Shown piece after piece: positions 4,705 through 10,301 of a DNA stretch of 10,301 bases. Position 1 is the first letter of the stretch. Each line of letters opens with the position of its first letter. A model generated the notes under the pieces. The model saw nothing but the letters and a program-made list of their open reading frames with translations, searched no databases and was not told where the DNA came from. Both the position numbers and the translations under genes were made by a program. The stretch is from DATKZB01 sp035528235 (GTDB lineage: Bacteria > Planctomycetota > Phycisphaerae > FEN-1346). The stretch covers positions 1-10,301 of the forward strand of contig DATKZB010000102.1 of NCBI GenBank assembly GCA_035528235.1, given 5' to 3'.

Positions 4705-6755
4705 TACTCCTCCACCGCTTTCGCCTTGGCGGCAGCCTCGATGATCTGCTGCTGCACGTGCGCCGGAACCGGCTCGTAGTGCGACAGTTCCATCACGTAA
4801 CTGCCCTGCCCGCCCGTGATGCTCCGGAGTTGCGTGTTGTACTGCGACACCTCGGCCAGCGGCACCTGGACGTTGATGGTCTGGGTGCCACCGGAGCCGG
4901 CCTCCATGCCCATGATGCGTCCGCGGCGGCTGTTCAGGTCGCCCGTGATGGACCCCAGGAACTCGTCGGGCACCGTGACGGCCATGTTGACGTGCGGTTC
5001 AAGGATGACCGGCTTGGCCCGGCTGACGGCGTCGCGGAAGGCGTTGCGGCCGGCGATCTTGAAGGCCACTTCCTTCGAGTCCACCGGGTGGTGCTTGCCG
5101 TCGTACACGAGGGCGCGGATGTCCTGGAACGGGTACCCGGCGATGACGCCCTCGTCCATGGCTTCGCGGACACCCTTCTCGATGGCGGGCAGAAACGGCT
5201 TGGGAATGGAGCCGCCGAACGTGTCGTCGACAAACTCGAACCCCTCGCCCCGGGCGAGCGGTTCGACCCGCAGGTAGACCTCGCCGAACTGGCCGGCCCC
5301 GCCGGTCTGTTTCTTGTGGCGGTAATGGCCCTCGCCCTTGGCCGCGACCGTCTCGCGGTACGGGATTTTCGGCGGCTTCGTGTCCACTTCCAACTGGAAC
5401 CGCCGCTTCATCTTTGACAGGAGCACGAGCAGGTGGATGTCGCCCAGGCCGTTGACGACCAGTTCGCCTGTCTGCCGGTCGCGGGTGGTCTTGAGGGTAT
5501 TGTCCTCCTCCATGGCCTTGGCGAGGACCTCGGAGATCTTCTGCTCGTCGCCGCGGCTCTTGGGCTGAAGGGCCAGGGCGTACATCGGCACCGGCACCTG
5601 GATGGTGGGCATGATGAGCGGGTCGGGCCCGGACGACAGGCTGTCGCCGATGCTGAGCTCCTCGATCTTCGAGAGGCCCACAATGTCGCCGGCCACGGCC
5701 TCCGGGATGGGCTGCGTGTCCTTGCCTTGGCACCGCAGGATCTGTCCGAACTTGGTCTCGCGCCGGTCGTCGTTGATGCGGGCCGGCGAGTCGGCCACCA
5801 GGTGCCCGCTGAAGACGCGCACGTACGAGATCTTGCCCACGAACGGGTCGCTGACGACCTTGAAGACCCGGCCGCACAGGGCCTCGGCCGAGTCGACCTT
5901 CAGCGTTACCTCGGGCGCGTCCTCGTCGGTGCCCTTCCGGGCGGTGCGCGGCGGGGCCTGGGCGGGGCTGGGCGCGTACCGGGCGATGCAGTCGAGCACC
6001 TCCTCGACGCCGATCTCCTTGCGGGCGCTGGTGAAGAGGATCGGGATGACCGTGCCGGCCACGAGGGCCTTCGTGAAGGCCGAGGCGAGTTCGTCGGGCG
6101 TGATGGGCTCGTCGCCCAGGTATCGCTCCATGAGGGCCTCGTCGGCCTCGATGACCGACTCGACCAGTTCGCCGTGGGCCGCGGCCACGTTCATAAGGGC
6201 GTCCGCCGACTCCGCCACGGTGAAGGCGTCGACGACGCCTTTGAATTCGCCGCCCTGCCCCACGGGCACCGTCATCAGCCGGCACTGGGGCCCCAGCGCC
6301 TCGCGAATCCGGCCGACGAGCGGCTCCAGCTCGACGTTCTCGGCGTCGGCCCGGTTGACGACGACCATCCGGGCCAGGCCGGCGTCGGCGGCCGACTTGA
6401 AGAGCCGCCGGGCATGGATGTCGACGCCGACCGAGGCGTTCAGTACCAGGACGGCCGTGTCGGCGGCGGCCATCGACCGCAGCGCGGCCCCCACGAAGTC
6501 GGCGTACCCGGGCGTGTCGAGCAGGTTGAGGTGCCGGTCTTTCCACGGCAGGTACAGCACCGAGGTGGAGGCGCTCGCCTGCCGCTCCTTCTCCTCGGGC
6601 TCGAAGTCGCTGACGGTGTTGCCCTCTTCGGGGCTCCCCAGCCGATTGGTCACGCCGGCCTTGTGCAGCATCGCCTCGGCCAGCATGGTCTTGCCGGCGC
6701 CGGTGTTGCCGATGAGGGTGACGTTGCGGATTGCGTCGGTCTGGACTTCAGCCAT
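4704..6755 (-). CDS. Elongation factor G-like GTPase (EF-G paralogue)
   Basis: The product is 683 residues with the EF-G domain order: G domain (1 to about 275), domain II (about 290-380), and domains III-V, ending in a domain IV/V segment with GSITGDLNSRRGRI and the SYVMELSHYEPVP region. The P-loop GNTGAGKT is at 16-23 and G3 DTPGYADF at 80-87. The usual DTPGHVDF histidine, needed for GTP hydrolysis, is Tyr84 here. Switch I reads ERQASAST rather than ERGITI, and G4 is NRAD (134-137) rather than NKxD. These changes place it in the EF-G-like branch typified by mycobacterial EF-G2, not the translocase FusA. As I recall, that EF-G2 binds GTP but lacks ribosome-stimulated GTPase activity. The ATG has GGAGG five bases upstream. 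It starts 22 bases after hisA, implying cotranscription with hisH-hisA. Its cellular role is unknown; a true fusA is expected elsewhere. Confidence 0.92.
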   Translation of the reverse strand: MAEVQTDAIRNVTLIGNTGAGKTMLAEAMLHKAGVTNRLGSPEEGNTVSDFEPEEKERQASASTSVLYLPWKDRHLNLLDTPGYADFVGAALRSMAAADTAVLVLNASVGVDIHARRLFKSAADAGLARMVVVNRADAENVELEPLVGRIREALGPQCRLMTVPVGQGGEFKGVVDAFTVAESADALMNVAAAHGELVESVIEADEALMERYLGDEPITPDELASAFTKALVAGTVIPILFTSARKEIGVEEVLDCIARYAPSPAQAPPRTARKGTDEDAPEVTLKVDSAEALCGRVFKVVSDPFVGKISYVRVFSGHLVADSPARINDDRRETKFGQILRCQGKDTQPIPEAVAGDIVGLSKIEELSIGDSLSSGPDPLIMPTIQVPVPMYALALQPKSRGDEQKISEVLAKAMEEDNTLKTTRDRQTGELVVNGLGDIHLLVLLSKMKRRFQLEVDTKPPKIPYRETVAAKGEGHYRHKKQTGGAGQFGEVYLRVEPLARGEGFEFVDDTFGGSIPKPFLPAIEKGVREAMDEGVIAGYPFQDIRALVYDGKHHPVDSKEVAFKIAGRNAFRDAVSRAKPVILEPHVNMAVTVPDEFLGSITGDLNSRRGRIMGMEAGSGGTQTINVQVPLAEVSQYNTQLRSITGGQGSYVMELSHYEPVPAHVQQQIIEAAAKAKAVEE

Positions 6756-6777
6756 CGTTTCCTCCGCGCGTTGTGGT

Positions 6778-7497
6778 CTACTCTCGTGCGGCCTCGATGG
6801 CCGCGTCGAGCGCTATCGTTCCCTCATAGAGTGCCCGTCCGATGATGGCGCCGTGGATGCCGCCGGCGTCCTTCAGCCTCCGGATGTCGTCCACGGTGGT
6901 CACGCCTCCCGAGGCGATGACCGGCAGCGGGCTCTTTTTCGCCAGTTCGGCCGTGGCCTCGACGTTCGGGCCGCTCATCATACCATCTTTGGCGATGTCG
7001 GTGTAGATAATCGCCGCCAAGGGCAGCGCGGCGGCCCCGGCCAGGACGGCGGCGGCGGTCTGCCGGGTCCCGCTCTCCCAACCCTCGACGGCCACGTAGC
7101 CGGCCCGGGCGTCCAACCCCAGCGCCACCCGGCCGGGAAAGCGGCCGGCCACCTCGGCCAGCCAGTCGGGTTCGCGGACGGCCCGCGTGCCGACGATGAC
7201 CCGGGCCACGCCCAGGTCCAGGACCGCCGCGGCGGTGTCGGTGGTGCGGATGCCGCCCCCCAGTTCGACCTGCATGCCCACGGCCTTGACGACGGCCTCG
7301 ACCTGCTTGAGATTCCGGGGTGTGCCGGCCCGGGCACCATCGAGGTCCACCATGTGGAGCCACGTGGCGCCGGCGTCCTCGAATCGCCGGGCCACCCGCA
7401 CGGGATCGTCGTCGAAGACGGTCTCCTGGTCGTAGTCGCCCTGCCGAAGGCGCACACAGTAGCCGCCGCGAAGGTCGATGGCCGGCAGGATCAACAT
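6778..7497 (-). CDS. hisA: HisA: phosphoribosylformimino-AICAR-P isomerase
   Basis: The product is 239 residues, normal for HisA, a cytosolic (beta/alpha)8 barrel catalysing the fourth step of histidine synthesis, the Amadori rearrangement of ProFAR to PRFAR. The catalytic pair is present: Asp8 in PAIDLRGG and Asp129 in ALGLDARAG. The two phosphate-binding halves are ELGGGIRT (78-85) with VIVGTRAV (100-107), and ASGGVTT with AIIGRALYEG near the C-terminus. YTDIAKDGMMSGPN is the family-typical strand 6 segment. The ATG at 7497 is chosen because GGAGGTGG lies eight bases upstream; a GTG four codons earlier overlaps that site. The product feeds HisF/HisH, and hisH lies 27 bases upstream. HisF, the usual third partner, is not in this window. 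Confidence 0.97.
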   Translation of the reverse strand: MLILPAIDLRGGYCVRLRQGDYDQETVFDDDPVRVARRFEDAGATWLHMVDLDGARAGTPRNLKQVEAVVKAVGMQVELGGGIRTTDTAAAVLDLGVARVIVGTRAVREPDWLAEVAGRFPGRVALGLDARAGYVAVEGWESGTRQTAAAVLAGAAALPLAAIIYTDIAKDGMMSGPNVEATAELAKKSPLPVIASGGVTTVDDIRRLKDAGGIHGAIIGRALYEGTIALDAAIEAARE

Positions 7498-7524
7498 GGT
7501 TCGTACCACCTCCGGTCGCGCCGC

Positions 7525-8184
7525 TCAGGTTCGGCCGAGGAAGTTATCGAGCAGCGCCAGGCCAGCCGCCTGGCTCTTCTCGGGATGGAACTGCGTCGCG
7601 TGGACGTTGCCGCAGGAGACCGCGCTGGCAAACGGCCCACCGTAGTCGGTCCACCCCGCCACAACGCCCTCGTCCCGAGGGGCCGCATAGTAGGAATGCG
7701 CGAAGTAAAAGTAGCCCCCTTCCCGCGGCATTCCCTCGAACAGGGGCGAGGGCGCCGCCGGACGCACGACGTTCCACCCCATGTGCGGGACCTTGAGGCC
7801 CCGCTCGGCCATCGCCGGACTGAACCGCTGGACCCGCCCCGGCACGATGGCCAGGCCCTTCGGCAACGGGGCGCCAGACATGGCCGCCGCCTCGACCGGC
7901 GCCTCGGCCACCTCCTCGCTCTCCTCAAAGAGGACCTGGAGACCCAGGCAGATGCCGAGCATGGGCCGGCCGCTTGCGACGAACTCACGGATGGGTTCCA
8001 CCAGGCCGCCTTGTCGCAGGGCCGCCATGGCATCGCCGAAGGCCCCGACGCCCGGCACGACCAGCCGCTCGGCCGCCGAGACCGTCTCGGGTTTGTCCGA
8101 GACCGCCGCCGGACAGCCCACCCGTTCGAGGGCCTTCTGGACGCTGCGGAGGTTCCCCATCCCGTAATCCACGATCACGATCAC
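7525..8184 (-). CDS. hisH: HisH: glutaminase subunit of imidazole glycerol phosphate synthase
   Basis: The product is 219 residues, a class I glutamine amidotransferase. It releases ammonia from glutamine and channels it to HisF, which forms imidazole glycerol phosphate and AICAR. The triad is intact: Cys79 in GICLGLQ, His200 and Glu202 in FHPEKS. The oxyanion strand PGVGAFGDAM (about 44-53) and the N-terminal IVDYGMGNL are typical. The start is GTG, since homology begins exactly there, with GGAGG ten bases upstream. It overlaps by GTGA with a nine-codon frame starting at 8210, which may be chance. It heads the hisH-hisA-EF-G-like group. A hairpin (8212-8235) lies just upstream of its ribosome binding site. 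Confidence 0.97.
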   Translation of the reverse strand: MIVIVDYGMGNLRSVQKALERVGCPAAVSDKPETVSAAERLVVPGVGAFGDAMAALRQGGLVEPIREFVASGRPMLGICLGLQVLFEESEEVAEAPVEAAAMSGAPLPKGLAIVPGRVQRFSPAMAERGLKVPHMGWNVVRPAAPSPLFEGMPREGGYFYFAHSYYAAPRDEGVVAGWTDYGGPFASAVSCGNVHATQFHPEKSQAAGLALLDNFLGRT

Positions 8185-8211
8185 CGGCCCGCAACCTCCG
8201 TAAGCATCATG

Positions 8212-8235
8212 CGGGCGGCCACAACGGACCGCCCG
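8212..8235. repeat. Hairpin upstream of the hisH ribosome binding site
   Basis: Arms CGGGCGG and CCGCCCG (7 bp) enclose a ten-base loop, ending about 12 bases before the GGAGG of hisH. It could affect leader folding. No histidine-rich leader peptide is visible, so a classical his attenuator is not supported. Confidence 0.4.
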
Positions 8236-8280
8236 TGCCGACGTTACCCCGGACTGCCTGGTACTACGTTGTCAACTCGA

Positions 8281-8303
8281 CGCGGGCCCCTTGGGCGCCC
8301 GCG
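8281..8303. repeat. Hairpin CGCGGGC/GCCCGCG in the lipoprotein-hisH spacer
   Basis: A seven-base perfect inverted repeat with a nine-base loop that abuts the REP-like hairpin at 8303. In this GC-rich setting a stem of this length alone is weak evidence of function, but it continues the tandem series of hairpins in this spacer. Confidence 0.4.
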
Positions 8304-8326
8304 CGGTGGCCTTCCTAGGCCACCGC
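8303..8326. repeat. REP-like hairpin, copy 2 (inverted relative to copy 1)
   Basis: A perfect 10-bp stem (GCGGTGGCCT/AGGCCACCGC) with a four-base loop TCCT. Read on the plus strand it matches copy 1 (8350-8373) read on the minus strand at 21 of 24 positions. Two of the three differences are a compensated pair, C-G to T-A at stem position 5, and the third is in the loop. The stem is therefore preserved despite change. Confidence 0.65.
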
Positions 8327-8345
8327 GAGTAGGCACAGGGCAACC

Positions 8346-8379
8346 TGTCGCGGCGGCCTGGGAAGGCCGCCGCGCGACA
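8346..8379. repeat. REP-like hairpin, copy 1, behind the lipoprotein gene
   Basis: A perfect 10-bp stem GCGGCGGCCT/AGGCCGCCGC (8350-8359 and 8364-8373) with loop GGGA, extended by TGTC/GACA across a two-base GC bulge. It ends 15 bases past the lipoprotein stop codon and may protect or end that transcript; there is no T-run. Positions 8361-8380 recur exactly at 33-52. Confidence 0.7.
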
Positions 8380-8394
8380 ACTGGCGCCATAGGG

Positions 8395-9084
8395 TCAGCG
8401 AGGCGAGACGACAATGGCCACGCGTCGATTCTTGGCGCGGCCGGCGGCGCTGGAGTTCGATGCCACGGGCTTGTTGACACTATACCCGGCGGCATAGATG
8501 CGCTTCGAGTCGACGCCCTTCGACGTCAGGTACCGCAGGACCGCCATGGCCCGGTTGCACGAGAGGTCCCAGTTGTCGGCCCATAGTTTCTTGCTCTTGA
8601 CGATGGGCTGGTTGTCGGTGTGCCCCTCGACGCGGATCTTCTGGCTGGCGTAGTCGCGGTTCAGCACCGTGGCGATTTTGTCGAGGACCTTCTTGGAGGA
8701 GGCCTTGAGGGTCGCCTTGCCGGAGTCGAACAGGATGGTGTTGGGCAGCGTGACGGTGGTCACGTCGCCGACCACACTGACGTCGACGCCCTCGCCGAAG
8801 TCGGGCTTCTTCTTGCCCGCCTGGGCCGTGGCCGCGGGCGACGGGGCCGCGCGGGCCCGGGCGAGGTCGTCGCCCAGTTGCTGGTTCTGGCCGCGCAGAC
8901 CGTCGCTTTCGGCCTGGAGGTCGGCGTTCTGGAGAAGGGCCTGCTCGAGTTGCTTCTGGAGGGCGGCGTTCCGCTCTTCGAGTTGCTGCTGCTGGCAACC
9001 CACACTGGCCGCCGCGACCACGGCGATCGCGAGCACCAGCGCCGTCCGTCCGATAAGCCGCACCAGGCCTTGGTCTCGTCGCAT
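8395..9084 (-). CDS. OmpA/MotB-domain lipoprotein
   Basis: The product is 229 residues. Residues 1-29 form a lipoprotein signal: positive N-terminus MRRDQ, a hydrophobic Ala/Val stretch, then SVG before Cys30, an acceptable lipobox. Residues 31-75 are Gln/Leu/Glu-rich and probably a coiled coil. A short Ala/Pro linker with KKK follows. The OmpA/MotB domain spans about 98-229, with LFDSGKATL, VEGHTDNQP, NWDLSCNRA and RAKNRRV. Asp157 and Arg178 fit the residues that hold diaminopimelate in peptidoglycan. The HTDNQP and NWDLS pattern is closer to MotB than to Pal. The protein is probably membrane-anchored by lipid and bound to the cell wall. There is no transmembrane proton-channel helix, so it is not a stator MotB. 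The ATG has AAAGGAG six bases upstream. It follows the prepilin peptidase gene by 56 bases. Confidence 0.9.
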   Translation of the reverse strand: MRRDQGLVRLIGRTALVLAIAVVAAASVGCQQQQLEERNAALQKQLEQALLQNADLQAESDGLRGQNQQLGDDLARARAAPSPAATAQAGKKKPDFGEGVDVSVVGDVTTVTLPNTILFDSGKATLKASSKKVLDKIATVLNRDYASQKIRVEGHTDNQPIVKSKKLWADNWDLSCNRAMAVLRYLTSKGVDSKRIYAAGYSVNKPVASNSSAAGRAKNRRVAIVVSPR

Positions 9085-9140
9085 CGTGTTCTCCTTTCTC
9101 AGTGGGCCGAGTCGGGCCATCCCGACCACCCGCCCGTCTG

Positions 9141-10067
9141 CTATCCGACCGTCATTTGCCACATCGCCTCGATGCCGGGCCTGAAATGGGCCACAACACC
9201 GTTCTGGACCAGTATCACGAGGCCCGTGGCCGCCGCCAGAAACGGCCCGTACGGCACCTCGCTGTCTCTGTGCCGGGCCAAGTGCCACAGGCCGTAAATC
9301 AGCCCGATGAACGGGGCCGCGAGAAAGACCAGCACCGCGGCCTCCCAACCCAGCACGGCGCCCACCGTGGCCATCAGGTACACGTCGCCAATGCCCATGG
9401 CCTCACGCCGGAACGCCAGCGTGCCCAGCAGCCGCGTGACGTAGATCAGGCCCGCCCCGACGGCCCCGCCGATGACGCTCAGCAGCACGGCGTCGGCCCG
9501 GTCCCAGCCCGTCCAGTCGGGCAGCCGGCCGTCGTAGGCGCCCACGCGCTGAACGGCGGGCCAGACGAACGAGCCCACCAGGCCGACCGCCAGGGCCACG
9601 TTCGTGACCGACGTGTAAATCTCTTTCCGCTCGAAGTCGATGATGCTCGAGACGAGCAGTGCCGCCGCCAGCACCACGTGGACCACGTACACGCCCCCGT
9701 GGTCCAGACCGGGCCGGACGCCCCGCTGCGGCCACCCCAGCCAGGCGCCCAGCCTGAAGTACGCCAGCCACAGGCCCAGGAACATCAGCGCCGACGCCAC
9801 TTCCACCAGCATGTACCGGACCGAAAACGTCGCCCCGCACCGTCGGCACCGGCCCCGCAGCACGAAGTAACTGACGACCGGGATGTTGTCGTACCAGGCG
9901 ATCATCGCCAAGCACGTCGTGCAGTGCGACGGCGGCCAGACGATGCTCTTGCCCGCCGGAAGGCGGTGGATGCACACGTTCAGGAAGCTGCCGACACACC
10001 CGCCCACAAGCAGCATGAAGATGCCGAACGGCCACGAGGCAGCCACCTCCTGAAGGTATTCCGGCAT
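9141..10067 (-). CDS. Type IV prepilin peptidase (A24 family, PilD/GspO/ComC-like)
   Basis: The product is 308 residues, an integral inner-membrane aspartic protease that cleaves and usually N-methylates prepilin-like proteins of type IV pili or type II secretion. GSFLNVCIHRLP at 26-37 is the N-terminal signature. Two cysteine pairs, CTTC (49-52) and CRRC (74-77), form the cytoplasmic zinc-binding loop found in the longer PilD form. The catalytic aspartates are Asp144 (SIIDFE) and Asp228 in GIGD. PYGPFLA near 273 is the other conserved segment, and about eight hydrophobic segments are visible. The 60-residue stretch between the Cys loop and Asp144, and the stretch around 165-195, are longer than in E. 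coli-type enzymes. The start has only a weak GA-rich upstream site within a GGCGGAT repeat. No pilin or secretion gene is present here, so its substrates lie elsewhere. Confidence 0.94.
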   Translation of the reverse strand: MPEYLQEVAASWPFGIFMLLVGGCVGSFLNVCIHRLPAGKSIVWPPSHCTTCLAMIAWYDNIPVVSYFVLRGRCRRCGATFSVRYMLVEVASALMFLGLWLAYFRLGAWLGWPQRGVRPGLDHGGVYVVHVVLAAALLVSSIIDFERKEIYTSVTNVALAVGLVGSFVWPAVQRVGAYDGRLPDWTGWDRADAVLLSVIGGAVGAGLIYVTRLLGTLAFRREAMGIGDVYLMATVGAVLGWEAAVLVFLAAPFIGLIYGLWHLARHRDSEVPYGPFLAAATGLVILVQNGVVAHFRPGIEAMWQMTVG

Positions 10068-10117
10068 CCGCCATCCGCCAATCCGCTATGCGCGACGTGC
10101 ACCATCGCCGAAGTGTC

Positions 10118-10147
10118 AATGTAGCACCCCCCTGCCGAGGAATGCAA
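10118..10147 (-). promoter_or_regulatory. Candidate promoter for the prepilin peptidase gene
   Basis: On the minus strand TTGCAT (10147-10142), 18 bases, then TACATT (10123-10118) preceded by TGC, an extended -10 form. Matches to consensus are three and four of six. The predicted start near 10111 leaves about 44 bases of leader. A TTGACA overlaps the -10 but has no -10 box at proper distance. Confidence 0.35.
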
Positions 10148-10301
10148 GGCAAAACAGAGCCCGAGCCATTTGCGTTGTGGGCGTTTTGGCGGATGGGGCG
10201 AGGTGATGGGCGAGGGGCTGGTCCGCGTGGGGAGGTGAGCCGGGGGTCGCGAGGGCGCCGGGTGGCAGGGCGGCCGCGTCGCGCGGACGCTCACGGGGCT
10301 G
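10148..10301. other. Non-coding right edge
   Basis: GC-rich sequence upstream of the prepilin peptidase promoter region. Open frames exist but have skewed, Pro/Arg/Ser-rich translations with no recognisable motif. No gene, hairpin or repeat is supported here. Confidence 0.4.

Noticed and set aside
1237..5417. Other long plus-strand frames (1237-2646, 2303-3547, 3603-5417)
   Set aside because: All are antisense to well-supported minus-strand genes and have low-complexity Gly/Val/Asp/Arg-rich translations without domains. They cross gene boundaries without regard to the real reading frames.
8251..8259. Nine-base match GGACTGCCT between the hisH spacer and the HU spacer (minus strand near 3597)
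   Set aside because: Only nine bases match, and the following similarity is patchy; a match of this length is expected by chance in a window this size.
8270..8275. TTGACA on the minus strand as a -35 box for hisH
   Set aside because: The hexamer is perfect, but 17 bases downstream the sequence is CCGGGG and no -10-like box lies at 15-19 bases, so a promoter is not supported.
8185..8394. A histidine attenuator upstream of hisH
   Set aside because: Hairpins are present, but no short frame with a run of histidine codons and no terminator T-run is seen.
5602..8586. A 994-codon open frame on the plus strand opposite the EF-G-like, hisA and hisH genes
   Set aside because: Its translation is Ser/Arg/Ala/Pro-rich with no recognisable domain, and it is antisense to three genes with intact motifs. 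In GC-rich DNA stop codons are rare, so such mirror frames are expected.
9980..10294. Minus-strand frame of 104 codons at the right edge
   Set aside because: Pro/Ser/Arg/Thr-rich with no motif, overlapping the candidate promoter and the start of the prepilin peptidase; probably non-coding.

Overview
This is a GC-rich bacterial chromosomal window in which all ten recognisable genes lie on the minus strand, so transcription runs from the right end to the left end. The genes are mostly housekeeping. High GC, a lipoprotein with a peptidoglycan-binding OmpA/MotB domain (implying an outer membrane), an EF-G-like paralogue, a divergent YchF and a long serine acetyltransferase suggest a diderm such as a member of the Planctomycetota. 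That placement is inference; there is no rRNA or marker here to prove it.

In transcription order: (1) 10067-9141 is a type IV prepilin peptidase, followed 56 bases later by an OmpA/MotB-domain lipoprotein (9084-8395). (2) A 210-base spacer (8185-8394) carries two related hairpins in inverted orientation, resembling a REP/BIME-type repeat, plus two further hairpins. (3) hisH, hisA and an EF-G-like GTPase (8184-4704) follow with gaps of 22-27 bases and probably form one operon; hisF is not in it. (4) A 105-base spacer holds possible terminator hairpins and a good sigma-70-type promoter (TTGCCT, 17 bases, TATAAT) for cysE (4598-3627). (5) A 214-base, locally AT-rich spacer with a candidate promoter leads into a four-gene run: an HU/IHF-family DNA-binding protein, a MarR-family regulator, a divergent YchF-type NTPase and cinA (3412-84).

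Functionally the window mixes histidine biosynthesis (HisH, HisA), entry into cysteine synthesis (CysE), translation-related NTPases (EF-G-like, YchF-like), NAD-related salvage (CinA), nucleoid structure (HU) and cell envelope or secretion (lipoprotein, prepilin peptidase). No mobile element, CRISPR array, tRNA, rRNA or defence system was recognised.

The observations most worth checking are non-coding. One is the inverted pair of 24-base hairpins with a compensated base-pair change, plus a 20-base exact partial copy 8.3 kb away beyond cinA. The other is a shared 15-bp dyad, CTGC-N7-GCAG, that overlaps the candidate core promoters of both the HU/MarR run and cysE and could be an operator for the MarR protein encoded here.
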